From Streptomyces griseocarneus (GTDB lineage: Bacteria > Actinomycetota > Actinomycetes > Streptomycetales > Streptomycetaceae): a DNA stretch of 64,000 nt. The notes beneath the pieces were generated by a model. The model had not been told where the DNA came from. It saw nothing but the letters and a program-made list of their open reading frames with translations, and made no database searches. Where the stretch lies: contig PENC01000001.1 in the NCBI GenBank assembly GCA_003674045.1, forward strand, positions 930,001 through 994,000, written 5' to 3'. Position 1 is the stretch's first letter; each line of letters begins with the position of its first letter. The position numbers and the translations under genes were made by a program. Below, piece after piece: positions 17,022 through 25,009 of this stretch.

Positions 17022-18314
17022 TCAGGTCCAGCACTCGGAGCTGGGCAGCCGGTGGGCGGGCTGCTCTTCCGGAGCGGCGGGCGAGGTCACGACGCGGACC
17101 ATGGCGGCGATCCGTTCGGCCCGCTCGACGGCGAGGGCCGTGTCCGCGCCGACGGCGACGACGTACCCGAGGCGGTGCAGGTTGGTGGTGACGGCCTCGA
17201 CGGTGTCGCCGGGCCTGGTGAGCAGCACCAGGCGCTCCTTGGCGGGGTCGAGGAGGCGGGCCGCCTCGGCGACGCCCTCGACCGAGCGGACGACGCCCGG
17301 CGCGGTGGCGTCCAGGAAGCGGATCGCGGCGCCGCCGGTGAACTCGGGGGCGTCCAGGGCCGCCGGGTCGACCGGCCTGCCGAGCGCGAGGTCCGCGGCG
17401 ATGCCGTAGACATCGGTGCCGGTGGTGAGGCGGATCAGGTCCATGATGCAGTCGCCGGCCGGGCGCGGGTTGACCTCCACGACCCGCGGGCCGTCCGCGG
17501 TCAGGATCATCTCCGTGTGGGCGATGCCGTGGTCGAAGCCGACCGCCGCGAGGGCGGCGACGGCGACGGACCGTACCCGCTCGTCGAGGCCGTCCCCGAG
17601 CCGGGCGGGCAGCGCCTGGCCCAGCTCGACGAAGGAGTCGCCGCGTGTGCTGAGCTTCTCCGTGCAGGCCAGTACGGCCGTGCGGCCGCCGACGGTGACC
17701 GTCTCGACGCTGATCTCGTCACCGATCAGCTCCTCCTCGGCGAGGAGCGCGCCGGTTTTGGTGAACCGGGCGGCCGTGTCCCAGGCGGCGTCGAGCTCGC
17801 TCTCGTCCCCGGCACGCACCACGCCGCGTCCGGCGGAGGAGTCCGCGGGCTTCACGATGAGCGGGTAGCGGAGGCCGCCGACGGCCTCGCGGCGGTCCGC
17901 CGGGTCGGTCAGGGAGGCGTCGAGCGGCCGGAATCCCGGGCCCGGCACACCCGCTCCGGCCAGCCGGGCACGGGCCCACGTCTTGTCGGTGAGGTTCTTC
18001 AGGGTCTTGGGGGAGCAGCCCGGCAGCCCGAACTCCTCGGCCAGGCGTGCCACCAGGGGCAGCGTGGAGTCGAGGAAGCCGATGACGCCCTTCTCCCCGG
18101 TCGTCGAGGCGAGCACCGCACGGCACGCCTCGTACATCTCCTCGGCCGACCGCCGCGGGGACAGCGGCACCTGGTGGTCGGCCAGCCGGAGGTAGGCGGC
18201 GGTCGCACTCTCGGCCAGGGCCAGGCGGAGGTCGGGCCGGGCGGTCCAGGCGGTCAGGGCCTGCTCGCGCAGGCATCCCACGCGGACCATCAGCAGGAGG
18301 GCTTTTTCGTCCAT
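17022..18314 (-). CDS. ATP-grasp carboxylate-amine ligase, first enzyme of the cluster
   Basis: ATP-grasp ligase, 430 residues. After an N-terminal lobe come the hinge lysine segment (TLKNLTDKTWAR), the core YPLIVKPADSSAGRGV with the ATP-binding lysine and glycine-rich loop, LLAEEELIGDEISVETV, and AHTEMILTADGPRVVEVNPRPAGDCI with the metal-binding Glu and Asn. A C-terminal domain completes it. It resembles the ligase at 9904 in every motif, so the two probably arose by duplication. It begins 57 bases downstream of the small peptide gene, and the oxidase starts 32 bases after it. Confidence 0.85.
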   Translation of the reverse strand: MDEKALLLMVRVGCLREQALTAWTARPDLRLALAESATAAYLRLADHQVPLSPRRSAEEMYEACRAVLASTTGEKGVIGFLDSTLPLVARLAEEFGLPGCSPKTLKNLTDKTWARARLAGAGVPGPGFRPLDASLTDPADRREAVGGLRYPLIVKPADSSAGRGVVRAGDESELDAAWDTAARFTKTGALLAEEELIGDEISVETVTVGGRTAVLACTEKLSTRGDSFVELGQALPARLGDGLDERVRSVAVAALAAVGFDHGIAHTEMILTADGPRVVEVNPRPAGDCIMDLIRLTTGTDVYGIAADLALGRPVDPAALDAPEFTGGAAIRFLDATAPGVVRSVEGVAEAARLLDPAKERLVLLTRPGDTVEAVTTNLHRLGYVVAVGADTALAVERAERIAAMVRVVTSPAAPEEQPAHRLPSSECWT

Positions 18315-18371
18315 TGCCAGAGCTTTCTTTCAGAAACGATCAGTGGCGAGCGGCACCGGGGTGCGGCCCGC

Positions 18372-18527
18372 TCAGCCCCAGCCGGTGTCGAAGAAGCTCG
18401 CGGCCGCGATGTGCGAGCGGCCGGTCCCCTGGCGGGCCTCGGCCGTGGCGTCCATGCCGGCCTGTGCCGCCTGGACGACGGCGACTGCCGCGACGGCGGC
18501 GAGGAGCCAGCCCTTGATCTTGCGCAT
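18372..18527 (-). CDS. 51-residue signal-peptide-like small protein heading the cluster
   Basis: A short gene with a good ribosome site (GGGGGAA, 4 bases before ATG 18527). The N-terminus MRKIKGW is basic, followed by an Ala/Val hydrophobic core ending in QAAQAG, a typical signal-peptidase site. The remaining ~26 residues are hydrophilic and end in SHIAAASFFDTGWG. It is the first gene of the ATP-grasp operon and is divergent from a LuxR-type regulator. It may be an exported signalling peptide read by that regulator, or a ribosomal precursor modified by the ligases. Neither is proven. A longer form starting at 18557 lacks a good ribosome site. Confidence 0.6.
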   Translation of the reverse strand: MRKIKGWLLAAVAAVAVVQAAQAGMDATAEARQGTGRSHIAAASFFDTGWG

Positions 18528-18705
18528 GTCGTTCCCCCGTGTGGTCCGAATCGCCATGACGGCGACATCTCCGGCATCGCCCTGTTGTGCGATGTCGGTC
18601 TGATGTCATCTTTGCCCTGCTCACTAGGCGTCGCCATGGGCATGAGGGATCATGAATAGGACTTACCTAAACATGAACACAGGTTGAACAAAGGACTAAC
18701 TCCAC
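18528..18705. promoter_or_regulatory. Bidirectional promoter region, peptide operon / LuxR regulator
   Basis: 178 bases between divergent starts. The right half is relatively A/T-rich, with AAAGGA ahead of the regulator start. A site here could bind the LuxR-type regulator to control both directions. A weak iron-box resemblance around 18655-18672 was noticed but is too degenerate to call. Confidence 0.45.
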
Positions 18706-19713
18706 ATGTGCGCGACGTGCGAGCAGCCCAGCATCACCGGCGACATGTTGCGGATGTACGACCAGATCGCACGCCGCGACGGCGACAGCCCCGAGGGGCC
18801 GTGCGCCGCCCCCGGCCTGCCGTCGGCCGACGCCGCGGCCCGCGACCGGCTCCTGGCACTCGGCCTGCTCAGGCACGACGACCACCACGGCACCTACCGC
18901 GTCCAGGCACCCCACGTCGCGGAGGCGGCGACCCTCGCCCTGCTGCGCAGCCGGCTGCGGACCGTCCAGGAGAGCATCGACAACGCGACCACCGGCTTCG
19001 GCGCCCTGCGCGACCTGTACCACGCGTCCACGGACCGGGGGCAGGTGGGGGACGGCTCCCTCCTGCTGCTCGAAGGGCCGGACGTGAACACCATGCTGCA
19101 GGAAGCCGCCGCCGAGTGCTCCTCCGATCTCATGACCGCACAGCCCGGCGGCCCCCGCCCCGCCCCGGTCCTCGACGAGGCACGCGACCGCGACACCGGC
19201 ATGCTGGCCCGGGGCGTGCGGATGCGCACCCTCTACCAGCACAGCGCGCGCTTCAGCCCGCACACCGAGACCTACAGCAGGGACCTCATCGACGCGGGCG
19301 CGGAGATCCGCACCCTGAACGTCCTCTTCCCCCGCCTGTTGATCTTCGACCGGCGCACCGCCTTCATCCCCGCCGGCACCGGCTCCAGCGCCCTCCTCGT
19401 ACGCCAGCCGGACATCGTGGCCTTCCTGACGGCCACCTTCGAGACCGCCTGGCGCTGCGCCACTCCCTTCGCCTCGGCGTACGAGACCCGCCGCGACAAA
19501 CTCATCGTCTCGGACATCCAGCGCTCCATCGCCCGCCTGCTGCTCCGCGAGGACAAGGACGCCGCCATCGCCCGCTGCCTGGGCATCAGCGAACGGACCT
19601 GCCGCAATCACATCGCCAAGATGATGGCCCAGCTCGGCGCCCGCAACCGCACCCATCTCGGCTATCTGCTGGCCACCAAGATGCACGCGACGGACGACAG
19701 CACCGCCGGCTGA
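18706..19713 (+). CDS. LuxR-family transcriptional regulator with PLD/TrmB-like sensor part
   Basis: 335-residue one-component regulator. The N-terminal ~110 residues look like a degenerate winged-helix and linker. The middle (MRTLYQHSARFSPHT to LLIFDRRTAFIPAG) resembles the TrmB/phospholipase-D-like sensor domain found in many actinomycete regulators. The C-terminus is a LuxR helix-turn-helix (DAAIARCLGISERTCRNHIAKMM, then LGARNRTHLGYLLA). There is no receiver domain. AAAGGA precedes the start. It is divergent from the peptide/ATP-grasp operon, so it is the likely cluster-situated regulator. Confidence 0.85.
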   Translation: MCATCEQPSITGDMLRMYDQIARRDGDSPEGPCAAPGLPSADAAARDRLLALGLLRHDDHHGTYRVQAPHVAEAATLALLRSRLRTVQESIDNATTGFGALRDLYHASTDRGQVGDGSLLLLEGPDVNTMLQEAAAECSSDLMTAQPGGPRPAPVLDEARDRDTGMLARGVRMRTLYQHSARFSPHTETYSRDLIDAGAEIRTLNVLFPRLLIFDRRTAFIPAGTGSSALLVRQPDIVAFLTATFETAWRCATPFASAYETRRDKLIVSDIQRSIARLLLREDKDAAIARCLGISERTCRNHIAKMMAQLGARNRTHLGYLLATKMHATDDSTAG

Positions 19714-19783
19714 CGGTTCGCCGGGGTGAGCCCGGCACCGGGCCGAAACCGTACCTTGCGGGGACGCTGAGGCGGACGTGACG

Positions 19784-21271
19784 ATGGCGGGCATGACACA
19801 GCCGGGCGAGGACGCGGGCAACAGACACAGCGGTCACGACGGGCACGAGGAGAGCAACGGACGGGGTACGGCGCGGCGTACGGTGCTCGGCGCGGCCACG
19901 GCCGGTGCGGCGGCCCTCGGGCTGCCGTCGGCAGCGGCGACGCCGTCGTCGGCCGGACCCGCAGCCGCACCCTCCGGGCACCGGCCCACCGAGCAGCCCC
20001 CCTCGCGCGAACTCCGCGCGCTGCTGCGGGAGATCGACCCGCACCGGATCGAGGCGACCGTCCGCAAACTGGTGTCCTTCGGCACCCGGCACACCCTGTC
20101 CGCCCAGGACGATCCCGTACGCGGCGTCGGCGCGGCCCGCGACTGGCTCCTGGCCGAGCTGCGCCGCTGCGCACAGGACTCCGGCGGCCGGATGACCGTG
20201 GAGCTCCAGTCGTACGTCCAGCAGCCCGCGCCCCGTGTCCCGGTGGCGACCAGGATCACCAACGTGGTCGCCACACTGCGGGGTTCGGTCACGCCCGACC
20301 GGGTCTATGTGGTCTCGGGGCACTACGACTCGCGCAACAGCGACCCGATGAACGCGACCGATGACGCGCCCGGCGCCGACGACGACGCCTCCGGGGTGGC
20401 CGTCGTCCTGGAGCTGGCCCGGGTCTTCGCGAAACGGCGGCCCGCCGCGACCGTGGTGTTCGCGGCGGTGGCGGGCGAGGAGCAGGGGCTGTACGGGGCC
20501 GGGCACATGGCCCGGACGTACCGGGGCGGGCAGGCCGACGTACAGGGCATGTTCACCAACGACATCGTGGGGAGCCCGACCGCCGAGGACGGCTCGCGCG
20601 ACCCCCGCACGATCCGGCTGTTCGCCGAGGGGGTGCCGACCTCGGAGACACCGGAGCAGGCCGAGACGCGGCGCTCGGTGGGCGGCGAGAACGACTCGCC
20701 CTCGCGCCAGCTGGCCCGGTTCGTCCGCGACACCGCCGAGAACGACGCGACGGGGATGCGGGTGCGGGTGGTGTACCGCCGCGACCGCTATCTGCGCAGC
20801 GGCGACCACATCCCGTATCTCCAACAGGGCTATCCGGCCGCGCGGTTCACCGAGCCCGCCGAGAACTACGCGCACCAGCACCAGGACGTGCGGGTGGTGG
20901 AGGGCAAGCAGTACGGGGACCTGCCCGAGTTCTGCGACTTCGGCTTCATCGCCCGGGTGGCCCGGGTGAACGCGGCCGCCCTGTGGTCGCTCGCCCAGGC
21001 CCCCGGCACCCCGCGCGGCGCGAGGATCCGCACCGCCGCCCTCGGCAACTCCACCGAACTGGTCTGGGAACGCGGCCCGGAACCGGACCTCGCCGGGTAT
21101 GAGGTGGTGTGGCGGGAGACCACCGCGGCGGAGTGGACCCACGTCATCCCGGCCGGAAACGTGACGCGGCACGTCGTCGACCTGTCCAAGGACAACGTGT
21201 TCTTCGGCCTCCGCGCCCTCAACCGCTCCGGCCTGCGCAGCCCGGTCGCTTTCTGCACGCCCCAGCCGTGA
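19784..21271 (+). CDS. Tat-exported M28 aminopeptidase with C-terminal FN3-like domain
   Basis: Secreted zinc metallopeptidase of ~495 residues. A twin-arginine signal (GTARRTVLGAATAGAAALGLPSAAA) lies near residues 30-55. The M28 zinc and catalytic residues follow in order: GHYDSR (His, Asp), ADDDASGVAVVLEL (bridging Asp), AGEEQGLYG (catalytic and metal Glu), TNDIVG (Asp) and a late His in NYAHQHQDV. The last ~80 residues look like a fibronectin-III-like module. Start codons GTG 19778, ATG 19784 and ATG 19793 are all possible; the GAGG spacing favours the middle one. It probably trims peptides extracellularly. No operon partners. Confidence 0.88.
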   Translation: MAGMTQPGEDAGNRHSGHDGHEESNGRGTARRTVLGAATAGAAALGLPSAAATPSSAGPAAAPSGHRPTEQPPSRELRALLREIDPHRIEATVRKLVSFGTRHTLSAQDDPVRGVGAARDWLLAELRRCAQDSGGRMTVELQSYVQQPAPRVPVATRITNVVATLRGSVTPDRVYVVSGHYDSRNSDPMNATDDAPGADDDASGVAVVLELARVFAKRRPAATVVFAAVAGEEQGLYGAGHMARTYRGGQADVQGMFTNDIVGSPTAEDGSRDPRTIRLFAEGVPTSETPEQAETRRSVGGENDSPSRQLARFVRDTAENDATGMRVRVVYRRDRYLRSGDHIPYLQQGYPAARFTEPAENYAHQHQDVRVVEGKQYGDLPEFCDFGFIARVARVNAAALWSLAQAPGTPRGARIRTAALGNSTELVWERGPEPDLAGYEVVWRETTAAEWTHVIPAGNVTRHVVDLSKDNVFFGLRALNRSGLRSPVAFCTPQP

Positions 21272-21310
21272 GGGGCTTCGTGGCCCGCGTGCCCGGTGCC
21301 GCGCGACCCG

Positions 21311-22456
21311 TCAGCGCCCCTGGCGGGTGTTGAGCCGGGCGGCCTGGCGTGTCAGGTGGTCGCGTTCGGCGAGGTCGGGCGCCTTGTGGGCCGCCTCGGC
21401 GTACAGCCGTGCCGCCGTCGCCAGGTCGCCGTCGCGCTCGTGGAGGTACGCCGCGGCCGCGGTGTGGCGGGGCAGGGCGGCGTCCAGCGCCGCGAGTGCC
21501 GCCAGGCCGGCGCGTGGTCCGTCGGCCTCGCCGACGGCCACCGCGCGGTTGAGCCGGACGACGGGGTTGTCGGTCAGGCGCGTGAGCTCGTCGTACCACT
21601 CGACGATCTGTGTCCAGTCGGTCTCCTCGGCGCTGGGCGCGTCGGCGTGGAGGGCCGCGATGGCGGCCTGGTCCTGGAACTCGCCCAGCCGGTCGCGGGC
21701 GAGGGCCGCCTGGAGGATCGCGACGCCCTCGGCGATCAGCCCGGTGTCCCATCGGCCGCGGTCCTGCTCGGCGAGCGGTACCAGGCTGCCGTCGGGCGCG
21801 GTCCGGGCGGCGCGCCGGGCGTGGTGGAGCAGCATGAGGGCGAGCAGCCCGGCCACCTCGGGGTGGTCGACCCGGGCCGCGAGCTGCCGGGTGAGCCGGA
21901 TGGCCTCGGCGGCGAGGTCGACGTCACCGGAGTAGCCCTCGTTGAAGACCAGGTAGAGGACGCGCAGCACGGTGGCGACGTCACCGGGCCGGTCGAACCT
22001 CACGCCCGACACGGTGCGCTTCGCCCGGCTGATCCTCTGCGCCATGGTCGCCTCGGGCACCAGGTAGGCCTGGGCGATCTGGCGGGTGGTGAGCCCGCCG
22101 ACGGCGCGCAGCGTGAGCGCGACCGCGGACGACGGCGTCAGCGACGGGTGGGCGCACAGGAAGTAGAGCTGGAGCGTGTCGTCCACCGCGGGCGCGGGCC
22201 CGGGCGCCGGCTGCTCGTCGACGAGGCCCTCACGTCTGCGGCGGGCGGCGTCCGCCCGGGCCTGGTCGAGGAACCTGCGCCAGGCCACGGTGACCAGCCA
22301 GCCCTTCGGGTCCCGTGGGGGACCGGCGGGCCAGACGCGGACCGCCTCGGCCAGTGCGTCCTGCACGGCGTCCTCGGCCGCCGCGAAGTCGGCTCCGCGG
22401 CGGACGAGGATACCGAGCACGCCCGGCGTGAGGCTCCTGAGCAGGGCCTCGTCCAT
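21311..22456 (-). CDS. ECF42-type RNA polymerase sigma factor
   Basis: Extracytoplasmic-function sigma factor of 381 residues. A sigma2 part (AAEDAVQDALAEAVRVWP, PKGWLVTVAWRRFLDQ) and a sigma4 part (AVGGLTTRQIAQAYLVPEATMAQRISRAKR) are followed by a ~200-residue C-terminal extension with tetratricopeptide-like helices (HERDGDLATAARLYAEAAH). This is the ECF42 layout, in which the extension replaces an anti-sigma factor. Its start codon overlaps the stop of the YCII-domain gene (TGATG at 22456), the characteristic partner of this sigma group. Confidence 0.9.
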   Translation of the reverse strand: MDEALLRSLTPGVLGILVRRGADFAAAEDAVQDALAEAVRVWPAGPPRDPKGWLVTVAWRRFLDQARADAARRRREGLVDEQPAPGPAPAVDDTLQLYFLCAHPSLTPSSAVALTLRAVGGLTTRQIAQAYLVPEATMAQRISRAKRTVSGVRFDRPGDVATVLRVLYLVFNEGYSGDVDLAAEAIRLTRQLAARVDHPEVAGLLALMLLHHARRAARTAPDGSLVPLAEQDRGRWDTGLIAEGVAILQAALARDRLGEFQDQAAIAALHADAPSAEETDWTQIVEWYDELTRLTDNPVVRLNRAVAVGEADGPRAGLAALAALDAALPRHTAAAAYLHERDGDLATAARLYAEAAHKAPDLAERDHLTRQAARLNTRQGR

Positions 22457-22872
22457 CAGTGGGGGCACTCCGTGATGGTGGGCGGCGCGGCCATGAACGG
22501 GCGCAGCTCGAGCCACTCGTGGATCGGCTTCCCGCCCGCTCCGGGGGCGGCCGAGAGCTCCCCGGCCAGTTCGAGGGCGCGTTCGTAGCTGTCGACGTCG
22601 ATCACCATCCAGCCGGCGATGAGGTCCTTGGTCTCGGCGAACGGCCCGTCGGTGACCGGCGGGCGCCCCTCGCCGTCGTAGCGGACCCACGTCCCCTCGG
22701 GGGCGAGCCCCTGACCGTCGACGAACTCGCCGGTCTTCTCGAGCCGGGCCGCGAAGTCGCGCATGTACTGCACATGCGCCGAGATCTCCTCCGGCGTCCA
22801 CCGGTCCATCGGCACGTCATTCACCGCGGCCGGAGCGCCCCGGTAGTGCTTGAGCAGCAAGTACTTGGCCAT
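22456..22872 (-). CDS. YCII-related (DGPF) domain protein, ECF42 partner
   Basis: Small cytoplasmic protein, 138 residues, YCII/DGPF fold. The signature TDGPFAETKDLIAGWMVIDVDSYERALELA is present, with the N-terminal MAKYLLLKHYRG strand and a C-terminal ELRPF strand. Biochemical role is unknown for the family. It is translationally coupled to the ECF42 sigma factor at its 3' end (TGATG). The start at ATG 22872 is the only good one. Confidence 0.9.
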   Translation of the reverse strand: MAKYLLLKHYRGAPAAVNDVPMDRWTPEEISAHVQYMRDFAARLEKTGEFVDGQGLAPEGTWVRYDGEGRPPVTDGPFAETKDLIAGWMVIDVDSYERALELAGELSAAPGAGGKPIHEWLELRPFMAAPPTITECPH

Positions 22873-23034
22873 CGTGTGTCTCCTCGGTGCTGGTGCGACC
22901 CATTGTGGCCGCGTTCACCCCAGGGACGGAGCCGGCCACGGGTTCTCGACATCGCCGTCAAAATTTTTTTGGGGGCCCTCGTGGATGAGCCCGGGAGGCC
23001 CCCCGCGACCGACGGAACTCAGTAGGGTTGCGCC

Positions 23035-24339
23035 ATGCCGCCTGTCTCCCTCCTCGTCATCGGCGCCGGCGATCGAGGTACTGGATACGCCGAGTGGGTG
23101 CTGAAGCACCCTGACCGGGCGGCCGTCGTCGGTGTGGCCGAGCCGCGGGGCGTGCGCCGTGACCGGATCGTCGCAGCACACGGCATCGCGCGCGAGAACG
23201 CGGTTTTGGACTGGAAGGAGCTCGCCGCTCGTGGCAGGTTCGCCGATGCCGTACTGATCTGCACCCTCGACCGCGCGCACGTCGAGCCCACCGAGGCCTT
23301 CGCCGCCCTCGGCTACCACATCCTGCTGGAGAAGCCGATGGCGCCGGACGAGGAATCCTGCCGACGGGTCGTGAACGCGGTCGAGGAGGCCGGAGTCATG
23401 CTCGCCGTCGGCCATGTCCTGCGCTACACCCCCTACACGCAAGCACTCAAAGCCGTCGTCGACTCCGGACGGCTCGGCGACATCGTCAGCGTCCAGCACC
23501 TGGAACCGGTCGGCTTCTGGCACCAGGCCCACTCGTTCGTCCGTGGCAACTGGCGGCGCGCCGACGGGTCGGCATCGATGCTGATGGCCAAGTCGTGCCA
23601 CGACCTGGACTGGTTGCAGTACATCGTGGGACAGCCGCCGGAGCGGGTCTCCAGCTTCGGCCGCCTCTCGCACTTCACCCCGGCCAACCGCCCTGCCGAG
23701 GCGGCCGACCGCTGCGTGGAGTGCCCGGTCGCGCAGCGCTGTCCGTACTCCGCCGCGCACTTCTACGGCGGCATGCTCGACCGGGGCGAACACCACTGGC
23801 CGCTCAGCGTCGTTGTCGACGACTTCACGCCGCAGGCGCTCGACCGGGCCCTGCGCACGGGGCCCTACGGCCGGTGCGTGTACGCCTGCGACAACGACGT
23901 GGTCGACCACCAGGTCGTCGCCATGGAGTTCCCCGGCGGGGCCACCGCCACCTTCACCATGACCGCCTTCAACGAGGCCGCCCACCGCAAGACCCGGATC
24001 TTCGGCACCCGCGGCGAGTTGTACGGCGACGGCGGGACCATGCGGATCCACGACTTCCTGACCCGAGGTGCAGAGGACATCACGCCCTCGCGGCAGGGGA
24101 GCATGACCGCGGCCGGTGGCCACGGCGGCGGGGACGCTGGGCTCATGGACGCCTTCGTCGAGGCCGTGGCGACCGGGGACCCCACGCGGATTACGTCGGG
24201 CCCGCGCGACTCCCTCGCAAGCCACTTGGCGGTTCTCGCGGCCGAGCGGGCACGGCTGAACGGTACCGTCGAGACGCTCCCGGCTTTGTTCCCGCATGGG
24301 CATGCTTCCGCTCGAACGGATGAACCGACGGTCGGATGA
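23035..24339 (+). CDS. Gfo/Idh/MocA-family oxidoreductase
   Basis: NAD(P)-dependent sugar or cyclitol dehydrogenase-like protein, 434 residues. The N-terminal Rossmann fold (LVIGAGDRGTGYAEWVL) is followed by the family EKP motif (ILLEKPMAPDEESC) and, in the C-terminal domain, the KSCHDLDWL segment carrying the catalytic Asp/His. Residues ~225-237 contain two cysteine pairs (CVECPVAQRC) seen in one subgroup. Its ribosome site is weak. It is monocistronic as far as can be seen; a run of seven T bases lies about 60 bases upstream. The substrate is unknown. Confidence 0.88.
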   Translation: MPPVSLLVIGAGDRGTGYAEWVLKHPDRAAVVGVAEPRGVRRDRIVAAHGIARENAVLDWKELAARGRFADAVLICTLDRAHVEPTEAFAALGYHILLEKPMAPDEESCRRVVNAVEEAGVMLAVGHVLRYTPYTQALKAVVDSGRLGDIVSVQHLEPVGFWHQAHSFVRGNWRRADGSASMLMAKSCHDLDWLQYIVGQPPERVSSFGRLSHFTPANRPAEAADRCVECPVAQRCPYSAAHFYGGMLDRGEHHWPLSVVVDDFTPQALDRALRTGPYGRCVYACDNDVVDHQVVAMEFPGGATATFTMTAFNEAAHRKTRIFGTRGELYGDGGTMRIHDFLTRGAEDITPSRQGSMTAAGGHGGGDAGLMDAFVEAVATGDPTRITSGPRDSLASHLAVLAAERARLNGTVETLPALFPHGHASARTDEPTVG

Positions 24340-24423
24340 GTTACCCGTAGTTCCAGGCGCAGTTGGGGATCGCGATGAGGTCTTTCGCGTATCCCCCTTC
24401 TGTCCTGATTGAAAGGTGTGGCG

Positions 24424-24732
24424 ATGCAGCCCAGCCTTCGAGCACTCCCTTCCGCTCTTGTCCTGTTGGCCACGGTGGGCGGTGCTTTGGCGACCGGGAC
24501 CACGGCGGCATCCGCTGATGATCGCGGGCCCGCGCCGCTCGTGAGCGCGAGGAACATCATGCAGGGCAGGACGAGTACGGTGGTGTCCCCGGTCTCGGCT
24601 CAGAAGCGTACGTTCGTCAACGAGGACCCCGGCGGTCGGCTCATCGACGTCGACAACTTCCGCCAGGGCGTGGCGATCGCCTGGATCAGCCCGCTGCACC
24701 AGAACCACGACACGTTCATCAACCGTGGCTGA
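24424..24732 (+). CDS. Small secreted protein A (unknown)
   Basis: 102 residues, starting at ATG 24424 with AAAGG upstream. A Sec signal peptide is clear (hydrophobic LPSALVLLATVGGALATG, cleavage near TTAASADD). The mature ~70 residues have no cysteine and end in WISPLHQNHDTFINRG. I do not recognise the family. The end overlaps the next small gene by 8 bases. It opens a five-gene rightward run (secreted A, secreted B, acyltransferase, radical SAM, P450), so it could be a substrate or effector of those enzymes. Confidence 0.65.
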   Translation: MQPSLRALPSALVLLATVGGALATGTTAASADDRGPAPLVSARNIMQGRTSTVVSPVSAQKRTFVNEDPGGRLIDVDNFRQGVAIAWISPLHQNHDTFINRG

Positions 24733-25009
24733 GCGCGGCAAGCACGCGCTGGCTCTGGCCGTCGCAGCGGTGAGCGCCGTCCTGGCCTGTTCCTCCAGTT
24801 CCGTGGCGGCAACGCCTCCGCTGGTGAACGCCCAGTGCGTGGGGCAGGGGGCGGTGGTGGCGCTGTTGGAGCACGGTACGGAGCACGACGAGCGCTATAC
24901 GTGCCACAGCACCGAGGGAGCCGTGCTCCTCGATCTCAGCAAGGCCTTCCAGGGGGCCTCGGCCACGGTGTCCGGCTCGGGACAGCGGTTGAACCAGGTC
25001 TTCGAGTAG
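24725..25009 (+). CDS. Small secreted protein B (unknown)
   Basis: 94 residues from GTG 24725. It has a signal-like N-terminus (HALALAVAAVSAVLACSSSSVAA); the LACS stretch also resembles a lipobox, so a lipoprotein is possible. The mature part has two cysteines that could form a disulfide and ends in QRLNQVFE. The family is not recognised. The stop codon TAG is directly followed by the ATG of the acyltransferase (25010), so translation is coupled on both sides. Confidence 0.65.
   Translation: MAERGKHALALAVAAVSAVLACSSSSVAATPPLVNAQCVGQGAVVALLEHGTEHDERYTCHSTEGAVLLDLSKAFQGASATVSGSGQRLNQVFE

Noticed and set aside
18655..18672. Iron-box (IdeR/DmdR-like) resemblance upstream of the LuxR regulator
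   Set aside because: Only about half of the 19-base palindrome matches and the second arm is absent.
22955..22975. T-run near the sigma/YCII promoter as a terminator
   Set aside because: No stable stem precedes the run on either strand in the right orientation, and it lies upstream of both divergent genes.
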